From: Caldilineae bacterium
Lineage (GTDB): Bacteria; Chloroflexota; Anaerolineae; J102
Reading direction: 5' to 3'
NCBI GenBank assembly: GCA_011192085.1
Contig: DUEQ01000210.1
Span: 1-9,329 of the forward strand
Length of the DNA stretch: 9,329 nt
The notes under the pieces were generated by a model, which saw nothing but the letters and a program-made list of their open reading frames with translations, had not been told where the DNA came from and made no database searches. Of this stretch, positions 1 to 5,681 are shown piece after piece. Position 1 is the first letter of the stretch. Every line of letters starts with the position of its first letter. A program made the translations under genes and the position numbers.

Positions 1-1
1 C

Positions 2-90
2 GCAGAGGCGCGAAGACAGCAAAGGCGCAAAGACGGCAGAAGAACGATCTTGGTCCCCTGCGTCTTTGCGCCCTTTGCGGCTTTGCGCGA
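2..90. repeat. Degenerate 17-bp direct repeat with inverted copy
   Basis: Two adjacent 17-base units, GCAGAGGCGCGAAGACA (2-18) and GCAAAGGCGCAAAGACG (19-35), match at 14 of 17 positions. The segment 61-78 is the reverse complement of the second unit with one extra base, and CTTTGCG words continue to about 90. The whole could fold as a long hairpin with a loop of about 25 bases. It lies directly upstream of the sirtuin gene and is translated only if the doubtful TTG at 50 is used as a start. It is one of several word-repeat tracts in this window. Its function is unknown; a transcription terminator for an upstream gene or a dispersed intergenic repeat are both possible. Confidence 0.7.
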
Positions 91-93
91 GAT

Positions 94-108
94 CTATTTT
101 CGAAATAG
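94..108. promoter_or_regulatory. Palindrome before the sirtuin start
   Basis: CTATTT-TCG-AAATAG is a perfect 6-base inverted repeat with a 3-base centre, ending four bases before the ATG at 113. The AT-rich position just upstream of the start fits an operator or the core promoter. No matching regulator is visible in the window, so a role is inference only. Confidence 0.35.
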
Positions 109-112
109 CCTT

Positions 113-829
113 ATGACTTTTCCCCAAATTGCCGTGCTCACCGGTGCAGGCGTGTCCAAAGGCAGCGGCATCGCCACCTATCGTGATGGAGCGGACAGCC
201 TGTGGAACAACTATCATCCCCAAGACCTGGCCACGCCCGAAGCCTTTGCCCGAGATCCCAAGCTGGTGTGGGCTTTCTACGACTGGCGGCGGCAGATGAT
301 GGCCCGAGCCCGGCCCAACGCGGCGCACTTCACCCTGGCCGAGATGGAGGCCGCACTGCCCGAGTTCACTCTGGTGACGCAGAATATCGACGGACTGCAC
401 CGCGAAGCGGGCAATAAGCGCATCCTCTATCTGCACGGGGATATCTGGCATGTGCGCTGCACCGAGTGCGACCATCGAGCCGAGGAACGCCGCGCGCCCC
501 TGCCCGATCTGCCGCCCACATGTCCCCGCTGCGGCGCGCTGCTCCGCCCCGATGTCGTCTGGTTCGGCGAGGCCTTGAACGCATACACCCTTTACCAGGC
601 GGAACAGGCCTTCCGGCAGGCAGACATCGCTCTGGTCGTGGGCACCTCCGCGGTGGTCTATCCCGCGGCCCTGCTGCCCCACTACACGGTGGAGAAAGGA
701 GGCCGCATCATCGAATTCAATATGGAGCGCACCCCCCTATCGCCCTATGCAGCCGAAGTCATCCTCGGGCCCAGTGAGGAGACCTTGCCCGCGTGGTGGG
801 AGGAATTCAGGAAGGAGATCGGGGTGTGA
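113..829 (+). CDS. cobB: NAD-dependent protein deacylase, Sir2/CobB family
   Basis: A sirtuin of 238 residues that uses NAD+ to remove acyl groups from lysines. The NAD site is GAGVS (11-15) with TYRD (22-25) and TQNID (89-93). H108 in LHGD is the catalytic histidine, four zinc cysteines sit at 116/119 and 137/140, and RPDVVWFGE (145-153) and GTS (177-179) are conserved blocks. Y56-x-x-R59 in FYDWRR matches the Tyr/Arg pair of class III sirtuins (SIRT5, E. coli CobB) that binds succinyl- or malonyl-lysine, so desuccinylation as well as deacetylation is likely. The first loop reads SKGSGIATYR where most members have S-x-E-S-G-I-P-T-F-R, a mild departure. The ATG at 113 is chosen because it starts where the family starts; a TTG at 50 would only translate repeat DNA. 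A separate promoter follows, so it is probably monocistronic. Confidence 0.93.
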   Translation: MTFPQIAVLTGAGVSKGSGIATYRDGADSLWNNYHPQDLATPEAFARDPKLVWAFYDWRRQMMARARPNAAHFTLAEMEAALPEFTLVTQNIDGLHREAGNKRILYLHGDIWHVRCTECDHRAEERRAPLPDLPPTCPRCGALLRPDVVWFGEALNAYTLYQAEQAFRQADIALVVGTSAVVYPAALLPHYTVEKGGRIIEFNMERTPLSPYAAEVILGPSEETLPAWWEEFRKEIGV

Positions 830-840
830 GGTTTGGAATT

Positions 841-872
841 GAGGATTCGATGGAGATTCAATCGAGATTCAT
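841..872. repeat. Three-copy ~11-bp tandem repeat
   Basis: The tract reads GAGGATTCGAT (841-851), GGAGATTCAAT (852-862), CGAGATTCAT (863-872), three imperfect copies of one word. It fills the short gap between the sirtuin stop and the promoter of the SGNH hydrolase. The ATTGAG just before it (837-842) may be a partial further copy. Function unknown. Confidence 0.65.
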
Positions 873-891
873 CCCACCTCCGGCATCCGCC

Positions 892-926
892 TTGCCCCGA
901 GCCTCGCTCTCGATTACAATGACTTT
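892..926 (+). promoter_or_regulatory. Sigma-70-type promoter, leaderless start
   Basis: A -35 box TTGCCC (892-897) and a -10 box TACAAT (915-920) are separated by exactly 17 bases. The -10 ends six bases before the ATG at 927, so transcription should begin at or next to the A of the start codon. There is no room for a Shine-Dalgarno, which predicts a leaderless mRNA. It would drive the SGNH hydrolase, pcm and probably rfbD. Confidence 0.65.
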
Positions 927-1721
927 ATGCCGATATCTACTTTCCCACACACAACACCTGAACGAACCATCGTGATCCTGGGCGATTCCATCGCCGCGGG
1001 CTATGGCCTGCCATCCGAATACGCCTGGCCTCAACTGCTTCATCAGGGCCTGACCGAAACCTATCCCCACATCGCCTGGCGCATCCACAATCTCAGCGCG
1101 CCCGGCGATACCGTGGCGGACGCTTACGTCCGTTTCGACGAAGCGCAGGTCAAGCGCCCCGATTTATTGATCATCGCCCTGGGCAGGAATGATTGCCGCC
1201 GCACTCACAGCCCCGCGGTCGACCGCCGCATCGAGATCTTCAACCGCAACGAGCAGACCTGGTGGGGCCGCAACGCCATGCTGCGACGGCTGGGCTATCT
1301 GCTCAACCCGCTGCCCGACGCCAGTCAGGCGCATGAAACCGGCTCGCAGACGCCCATGGAGGCGTTTCTCAGCATCCTGGGCTGGATGATGCGCCAGGCC
1401 CGGGCCATGAACGCGCTGCCCGCGCTGGTAACCATGGCCCCCCTGGCCCCGACCATGGCTTCAGACCCCCACTTCGCACCCTGCACCCGTTACAACACGG
1501 CGCTGCGCGATCTCGCTCGGGATTGGGAAGCTGCCCTAATCGAGGTCGATTACACCTTGCCCGAGGGCTCATGGCAGGTGGACGGCGTCCATCTCACGGC
1601 CCGCGGCCAGGCCGAAATCGCCACCCGTCTCCTCCGGAACTTCCGGCGTCCCCCCATCGCCCCGCACCTCGCCCTGAAAACGCAGGAAAGCAATGCCCAC
1701 ATGGCCCCCTCGCTGGACTGA
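927..1721 (+). CDS. SGNH/GDSL-family hydrolase (esterase/lipase-like)
   Basis: A 264-residue SGNH hydrolase. Block I is ILGDSIAAGYG with nucleophile S21; the block II region is LSAPGDTVADA; block III is ALGRND with G86 and N88 as oxyanion-hole residues; block V is VDGVHLT with D219 and H222 completing the triad. The family includes thioesterase/lysophospholipase TesA, carbohydrate esterases and arylesterases, and the substrate cannot be told from sequence. No signal peptide or membrane segment is evident, so it is probably cytoplasmic. The gene heads a + strand run: its last 29 bases overlap pcm, which points to coupled translation. The start is supported by the promoter box six bases upstream and by the position of block I near the N-terminus. 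Confidence 0.85.
   Translation: MPISTFPHTTPERTIVILGDSIAAGYGLPSEYAWPQLLHQGLTETYPHIAWRIHNLSAPGDTVADAYVRFDEAQVKRPDLLIIALGRNDCRRTHSPAVDRRIEIFNRNEQTWWGRNAMLRRLGYLLNPLPDASQAHETGSQTPMEAFLSILGWMMRQARAMNALPALVTMAPLAPTMASDPHFAPCTRYNTALRDLARDWEAALIEVDYTLPEGSWQVDGVHLTARGQAEIATRLLRNFRRPPIAPHLALKTQESNAHMAPSLD
1684..1692 (+). promoter_or_regulatory. Shine-Dalgarno of pcm inside the upstream gene
   Basis: AGGA at 1684-1687 lies five bases before the ATG at 1693, within the coding sequence of the SGNH hydrolase. It decides the pcm start and allows re-initiation by ribosomes finishing the upstream gene. Confidence 0.6.
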
Positions 1722-2304
1722 CATCACCGATCCCGACGTGCTGGCCGCGATCGAGCGCGTCCCGCGACATCAATTCGTGCCCGAGCACTTGCAGCAGTAC
1801 GCGTATGACGACCGTCCCCTGCCCATCGGCTCGGGCCAGACTATCTCCCAACCCTACGTGGTGGCGCTGATGACCCAAGCCCTCCAGCTCACCCCTGAAT
1901 CGAAAGCGCTGGAGATCGGCACGGGGTCGGGATATCAGACCGCGATCCTGGCGGAGCTGGCGGGCGAGGTCTACACCGTCGAGGTGCGGGCGGAGCTGCA
2001 AGCGCGGGCGAAGCGTATCCTAGAAGAGCTGGGATATCGGAACATCCACTTTCGGGTGGGCGACGGTTGGGAAGGTTGGCCCGAGGAAGCCCCTTTCGAC
2101 GCCATCATCGTCACCGCGGCCGCGCCCGAATGGCCGCAAGCCCTCATCGTCCAACTGGCCGAGGGCGGACGCATGGTCATCCCGGTAGGCCAAGAGGATT
2201 GGAACCAGACCCTGTGGCTGGTGACCAAGATCGACGGCAATCTCATCAAGGAATCCCTGGGCCCTGTGCGCTTCGTCCCTCTCATCAAACCCTCCCAAGA
2301 TTGA
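1693..2304 (+). CDS. pcm: Protein-L-isoaspartate O-methyltransferase
   Basis: A 203-residue PIMT that methylates L-isoaspartyl residues in aged proteins using S-adenosylmethionine, starting their repair to aspartate. The N-terminal signature is VPRHQFVP (23-30) followed by DRPLPIGSGQTISQP (40-54), the substrate-side region typical of the family. SAM motif I is LEIGTGSGY (73-81), then VYTVEV as post-I, then FDAIIVTAAAPEWP as motif II, and the C-terminus has the usual RFVPLIK. Length and block order are complete. It overlaps the preceding hydrolase by 29 bases and lies 23 bases before rfbD. In other bacteria pcm is often beside surE or nlpD; neither is present here. Confidence 0.94.
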   Translation: MPTWPPRWTDITDPDVLAAIERVPRHQFVPEHLQQYAYDDRPLPIGSGQTISQPYVVALMTQALQLTPESKALEIGTGSGYQTAILAELAGEVYTVEVRAELQARAKRILEELGYRNIHFRVGDGWEGWPEEAPFDAIIVTAAAPEWPQALIVQLAEGGRMVIPVGQEDWNQTLWLVTKIDGNLIKESLGPVRFVPLIKPSQD

Positions 2305-2324
2305 TTACTGCTGACTGATTACTG
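2302..2324. repeat. TGATTACTG direct repeat at the pcm-rfbD junction
   Basis: TGATTACTG occurs at 2302-2310 and again at 2316-2324, with CTGAC between them, giving a 14-base period. The first copy includes the pcm stop codon. The gap to rfbD is filled almost entirely by this repeat and shows no clear Shine-Dalgarno for rfbD. Confidence 0.6.
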
Positions 2325-2327
2325 AAC

Positions 2328-3185
2328 ATGACCCGCATCCTCATCGTTGGGCATAAAGGCCAGCTCGGTCGCGCCCTGTTCAACACCTCCACCGAACATG
2401 AACTCCTGGGCATGGACTTGCCCGAATACGACATCACCGACGCGGCATCCACCCAATACGCGCTGCGGGACATGCGTCCGCAGATCGTCATCAACACCGC
2501 GGCCTACACCAATGTGGATGGCGCAGAGGCCGAGCCCGACCTCGCTTACCGCATCAACGCCCACGCCGCGGGCTATCTCGCCCGATTCTGCGAGGAGCTG
2601 GGCGCGTCCCTCTGGCACATCTCCACCAATGAGGTATTCGACGGCACGCGGTCGGGCCAGCCCTACGATGAATGGGACTTGCCCGACAACACCCACGGCA
2701 GCACCTACGCCCGGTCCAAACTCGCAGGGGAGAATGTCGTCCGCTTCTATCATTCCCGCGCCCGCATTATGCGCATTTCCTGGCTTTTCGCTCCTGGCGG
2801 AGTGAATTTCCCGGCCAAGATCGTGGCCGCGGCCGACAGACATGGCGCGCTACGGGTCGTGGACGATGAGTTCGGCGTACCCACCTACGCGCCCGACCTG
2901 GCCCGGGCCATTTTCCAACTCATCGACATGAAAGCGCCGCCGGGCGTATATCATCTCGTCAATGGCGAGGCCGCCAGCCGCTACGAGTTCGCCAAAGAGG
3001 CCCTGCGCCTGACCGGTCGGGATCACATCCCCATCACCCCCATCTCCCACACCGAATGGCAGCGCCCGGCCCAACCGCCCCTGCGCGCCGTGCTGGCCAA
3101 TCGAGCCGCGGCCGCGCTGGGCGTCACCCTGCGCCCCTGGCAGGAAGCCCTGGCCGACTGGGCGGATGCATTTCGCGGGCAATAA
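2328..3185 (+). CDS. rfbD: dTDP-4-dehydrorhamnose reductase-like (RmlD/RfbD family)
   Basis: An extended short-chain dehydrogenase of 285 residues. The NAD(P)-binding GHKGQLG (8-14) starts the Rossmann fold, with DITD and NTAAYTNVDGAE typical of RmlD. The catalytic pair is Y127-x-x-x-K131 in YARSKLAGE, and the C-terminal region VYHLVNGEAASRYEFAKEAL matches the sugar-binding lobe. In rhamnose synthesis the enzyme reduces dTDP-6-deoxy-L-lyxo-4-hexulose to dTDP-L-rhamnose. The usual STDYVFDG block reads STNEVFDG (99-106), so two residues next to the catalytic Thr differ, and the sugar substrate could be a relative. No rfbA, rfbB or rfbC is in view, so the rest of the pathway must lie elsewhere. 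The start at 2328 gives the conventional N-terminus, 23 bases after pcm. Confidence 0.86.
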   Translation: MTRILIVGHKGQLGRALFNTSTEHELLGMDLPEYDITDAASTQYALRDMRPQIVINTAAYTNVDGAEAEPDLAYRINAHAAGYLARFCEELGASLWHISTNEVFDGTRSGQPYDEWDLPDNTHGSTYARSKLAGENVVRFYHSRARIMRISWLFAPGGVNFPAKIVAAADRHGALRVVDDEFGVPTYAPDLARAIFQLIDMKAPPGVYHLVNGEAASRYEFAKEALRLTGRDHIPITPISHTEWQRPAQPPLRAVLANRAAAALGVTLRPWQEALADWADAFRGQ

Positions 3186-3204
3186 TCAGTATCCCCAAAA
3201 TGTT

Positions 3205-3215
3205 TGACTGAGTCA
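3205..3215. promoter_or_regulatory. Palindrome upstream of the antitoxin remnant
   Basis: TGACT-G-AGTCA is a perfect 5-base inverted repeat with a single central base, ending ten bases before the remnant ATG at 3226. Phd/YefM antitoxins autorepress by binding palindromes at just this place, so it is a plausible relic operator. A -10-like CAGAAT (3214-3219) overlaps it and ends six bases before the ATG. Regulation is inferred, not shown. Confidence 0.4.
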
Positions 3216-3225
3216 GAATAGAAAC

Positions 3226-3390
3226 ATGAAACAGGTTACGATTCATCAGGCCAAAATCCACTTATCCCAGCTTATTTAAAGAAGCGAAGAAATCGTTATC
3301 GCCAAAGGGAAACAGCCTATGGTCAAGCTGGGGTGGGGCGCCCGAAATGCGCAAACAGCGACAGATCGGTATCGCACCCGATTTCATGCT
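3226..3390 (+). pseudogene. Broken Phd/YefM-type antitoxin gene
   Basis: The ATG at 3226 opens MKQVTIHQAKIHLSQLI, then a TAA stop at codon 18 (3277-3279), then the same frame continues RSEEIVIAKGKQPMVKL. This is the classic N-terminal pattern of prevent-host-death antitoxins (V-T-I-H-x-A-K-x-x-L-S-x-L-I ... E-E-I-V-I-A-x-x-G-K-P-V-x-x-L). After about 3330 the likely C-terminal part lies in the next frame (from about 3341: MRKQRQIGIAPDFM), so a frameshift in a G-rich stretch is probable besides the stop. No toxin gene follows. The stretch is visibly more AT-rich than its neighbours, which suits acquired DNA. This and flanking regulatory sequence are all I see in the 320-base gap between rfbD and mutL. 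The right end is approximate. Confidence 0.72.
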
Positions 3391-3493
3391 TTACATGCTC
3401 ATGCCACGATCATGCGTGAGGCTTTTTCGTGGGCGCCGTAGGGAGTGCGGGCATCCTGCTATCGCCTTTCTTCTATAAACGAGGCTGACGGTT

Positions 3494-3505
3494 TATAATG
3501 CCCCC
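3494..3505 (+). promoter_or_regulatory. mutL -10 box, leaderless start
   Basis: A perfect TATAAT (3494-3499) ends six bases before the mutL ATG at 3506, with CCCCC between and no Shine-Dalgarno. Seventeen bases upstream the -35 position reads TTCTAT, a poor match. The spacing is the same as at the SGNH hydrolase and predicts a leaderless mutL mRNA. Confidence 0.6.
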
Positions 3506-5308
3506 ATGCCCATCCAAATCCTTCCCCCCGACGTGGCCGACAAGATCGCGGCAGGCGAGGTCGTGGAGCGGCCCGCGTCCGTAGTGAAAGAGCTCATCGA
3601 GAACAGCCTGGACGCGGGGGCCACAGACATCCGCGTGGAGATCGCGGATGGCGGCAAGCGCCTGATTCGCGTCATCGACAATGGCCGCGGCATCCCCGCG
3701 GCCGAAGCCCCCCTGGCCTTCCAGCGCCACGCCACCTCGAAGATCCGCTCGGCCGAGGAGCTGGAGCGCATCGCCACCCTGGGGTTCCGGGGCGAGGCCC
3801 TGGCCGCGATCAGCGCGGTGAGCAAGGTCACCCTCATCACCCGATCGCGAGAGGAGCCCGTGGGGGTGGAGTTGAAGCTGGAGGGGAGCAAGATCATCAG
3901 CCAGCGGCCCATGGGCGCGCCGCCCGGCACAAGCCTGACGGTGGCGCATCTCTTCTGGAACACGCCCGCGCGCAAGAAGTTCCTCAAATCCAACGCCACC
4001 GAGGCGGGCCACATCAGCAAGATCGTCACCCGCTATGCGCTGGCTTATCCCGAAGTGCGTTTCAGCTATGTGGCCGAGGGACGGCTCACTTTTCAGACGC
4101 CCGGCACGGGCGACCGCATGGCCGCGCTGGTCAAGGTCTATGGCGCGGAGGTGGCGGGGCAGATGCTGGCCGTGGACGCCACAAGCGATCCGGTCACGCC
4201 CGATGTGCGCGTGAGCGGTTTCGTGAGCGCGCCCACCCTGCATCGGGCCAATCGCAGCTACATCGAGCTTTTCGTCAACCGCCGCTACATCCAGGACCGC
4301 AACCTGACCTTCGCGGTGGTGCAGGCCTATCACACCCTGCTGATGACCGGGCGCTATCCTGTGGCCGTGCTGTTCATCGACATGCCGTCGGAACTAGTGG
4401 ATGTGAATGTCCATCCCACCAAGACCGAGGTGCGCTTTCGGGAGCCGTCGCTGCTATTTCGGGCGGTGCAGAGGACGGTGCATCGGGCTTTGCAGGGGCA
4501 GGCTCCCGTGACCCGAGAGCTGCAACCGCCCCCGTCGCCCGAGGACTATCGGGGCCAGTGGGCCGCGCGCCGCGAGGCGCTGATGCGCGCGGGGCAGCAT
4601 GATCCCGCTCCCGGCCAACTGGCCATGGACCTCTACCGGTCGGATCTGGCGAGTCGCGAGGAAGAGACGCCCCTGGTGCGGCGGGAGGAGGCCGCGCCTC
4701 CGCCATCGACATCGCCCCCGGGCCACCGTCTTCCCCCCTTGCGTCCCGTGGGACAGATCGCGGCCACCTACCTCATCGCCGAGGGCCCCGACGGCATGTA
4801 TCTCATCGACCAGCACGCGGCCCACGAGCGTATCCTTTACGAGAAGATCATGAAGGCCGACCAGCAGCCTATGCCCAAACAGCAGTTGCTGCAACCGATT
4901 CCCATCGAATTGGGCACGGAGCTGGCCGGACTCATCGCCGAGCATCTGGACGCGTTGAACAAGAGCGGGTTCGAGATCGAGCCCTTCGGCGAGGGGAGCT
5001 ATCTGTTGCGGACCGTGCCCGCGTTCATGGGACATCAGGACCCGCAGGCGCTTTTGGAGGAGGTGGCGGAGGGGCTGGCCCGCCGCGCGGATCTGGTGGA
5101 CAAGGCCCGGGAGGAGGCGCTGGTGACCATGATCTGCAAGCGGCTGGCCATCAAGGCGGGGCAGATCCTCTCGGTGGCGGAGCAGCGGGAGCTCATCCGG
5201 CAGTTGGAGGCGTGCGAGAACCCTCGCACCTGCCCCCATGGCCGCCCCACCATGCTCCACCTCAGCGCCGCGGCGCTGGAGAAGCAGTTCGGGCGGCTGG
5301 GGGCGTAA
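3506..5308 (+). CDS. mutL: DNA mismatch repair protein MutL (endonuclease type)
   Basis: A 600-residue MutL, full length for the family. The N-terminal GHKL ATPase shows KELIENSLDAGA with E29 and N33, DNGRGI (58-63), RHATSKI and TLGFRGEALAAIS. The transducer domain has the VNVHPTK block. A Pro/Arg-rich linker (about 330-410) leads to the C-terminal dimerisation and nuclease domain. There D435-Q-H-A-x-x-E441-x4-E446 is the metal-binding endonuclease motif, supported by C570 and C576-P-H-G-R-P (576-581). This marks a strand-nicking MutL, as in bacteria lacking MutH, rather than the E. coli kind. It matches MutS-detected mismatches to strand cleavage. mutS is not in the window. It appears to be transcribed alone from the TATAAT just upstream and ends 30 bases from the convergent MFS remnant; I see no terminator hairpin there. 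Confidence 0.97.
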   Translation: MPIQILPPDVADKIAAGEVVERPASVVKELIENSLDAGATDIRVEIADGGKRLIRVIDNGRGIPAAEAPLAFQRHATSKIRSAEELERIATLGFRGEALAAISAVSKVTLITRSREEPVGVELKLEGSKIISQRPMGAPPGTSLTVAHLFWNTPARKKFLKSNATEAGHISKIVTRYALAYPEVRFSYVAEGRLTFQTPGTGDRMAALVKVYGAEVAGQMLAVDATSDPVTPDVRVSGFVSAPTLHRANRSYIELFVNRRYIQDRNLTFAVVQAYHTLLMTGRYPVAVLFIDMPSELVDVNVHPTKTEVRFREPSLLFRAVQRTVHRALQGQAPVTRELQPPPSPEDYRGQWAARREALMRAGQHDPAPGQLAMDLYRSDLASREEETPLVRREEAAPPPSTSPPGHRLPPLRPVGQIAATYLIAEGPDGMYLIDQHAAHERILYEKIMKADQQPMPKQQLLQPIPIELGTELAGLIAEHLDALNKSGFEIEPFGEGSYLLRTVPAFMGHQDPQALLEEVAEGLARRADLVDKAREEALVTMICKRLAIKAGQILSVAEQRELIRQLEACENPRTCPHGRPTMLHLSAAALEKQFGRLGA

Positions 5309-5338
5309 CGAAGGCTCGGGCCATGAGGCGAACCCCCA

Positions 5339-5644
5339 TCACCCCACGCCTGCGGAAGCGACACGACTCTTCAAGCCGAAGATGGGAATGGCGACGATCC
5401 CCGCCAGGATCGCCATCAGGCCCGCCAGCAGAAACACATTACACACGCCCACGACGTCGGCCAGCTCCCCTGCCAGGGCCATGGAGGTGATATTGGCCGC
5501 GCCAACCATGGTTTGCAGGACTGCGCCAATGCGCCCCCGCAGTTCATCGCGGACCAGGGTCTGAGTGAGGGCGCCGATGGCCGCGTTCACGGCTGCCATG
5601 GCCAGGCCCACAGGGAAGCGCAACAGCATGATCTGCCAATTCGT
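5339..5644 (-). pseudogene. C-terminal remnant of an MFS transporter
   Basis: The last ~100 residues resemble the final helices of a major facilitator superfamily permease: FPVGLAMAAVNAAIGALTQ, the cytoplasmic-loop signature VRDELRGRIGAVLQTM, a helix ending in LAGELADVVGV, and VFLLAGLMAILAGIVAIPIFG. An intact permease has about 400 residues and 10-12 helices. Reading upstream, the frame is closed by a TAG at 5645-5647 after only five more codons, and the CoA ligase gene begins its 3' end at 5682, so the first three quarters are gone. The ATG at 5629 could still start a 96-residue peptide, but a working transporter is not expected. It lies downstream of the CoA ligase on the same strand. Confidence 0.75.
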
Positions 5645-5669
5645 CTACTTTCGGTGGGGTCATGTCCCC
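5641..5669 (-). repeat. IS-end-like sequence with a CATG-centred palindrome
   Basis: On the - strand this begins TGACCCCACCGAAAGTAGAC, which resembles terminal inverted repeats of IS3-family elements (TG at the tip, AAAGTnGAC inside). It overlaps GGGG-T-CATG-T-CCCC (5656-5669), palindromic except at the two W positions. It sits exactly where the MFS gene remnant is cut off. No transposase and no partner repeat were found, so this is a suggestion only. Confidence 0.22.
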
Positions 5670-5681
5670 TATCTCCAGCCT

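Noticed and set aside
50..112. TTG-started N-terminal extension of the sirtuin
   Set aside because: It translates the word-repeat DNA; sirtuin homology begins at the ATG at 113.
3385..3415. Four CATGC words in 31 bases upstream of mutL
   Set aside because: They are unevenly spaced and partly within the antitoxin remnant; no symmetric operator could be drawn.
3391..3480. Toxin gene following the antitoxin remnant
   Set aside because: No frame shows a PIN, RelE/YoeB or Doc motif, and all are short.
4454..5260. - strand open frame of 268 codons inside mutL
   Set aside because: It is a shadow of mutL; Arg/Gly/Leu-rich with no family features.
5309..5338. Terminator between mutL and the MFS remnant
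   Set aside because: No stem with a T-tract is visible in the 30-base gap.
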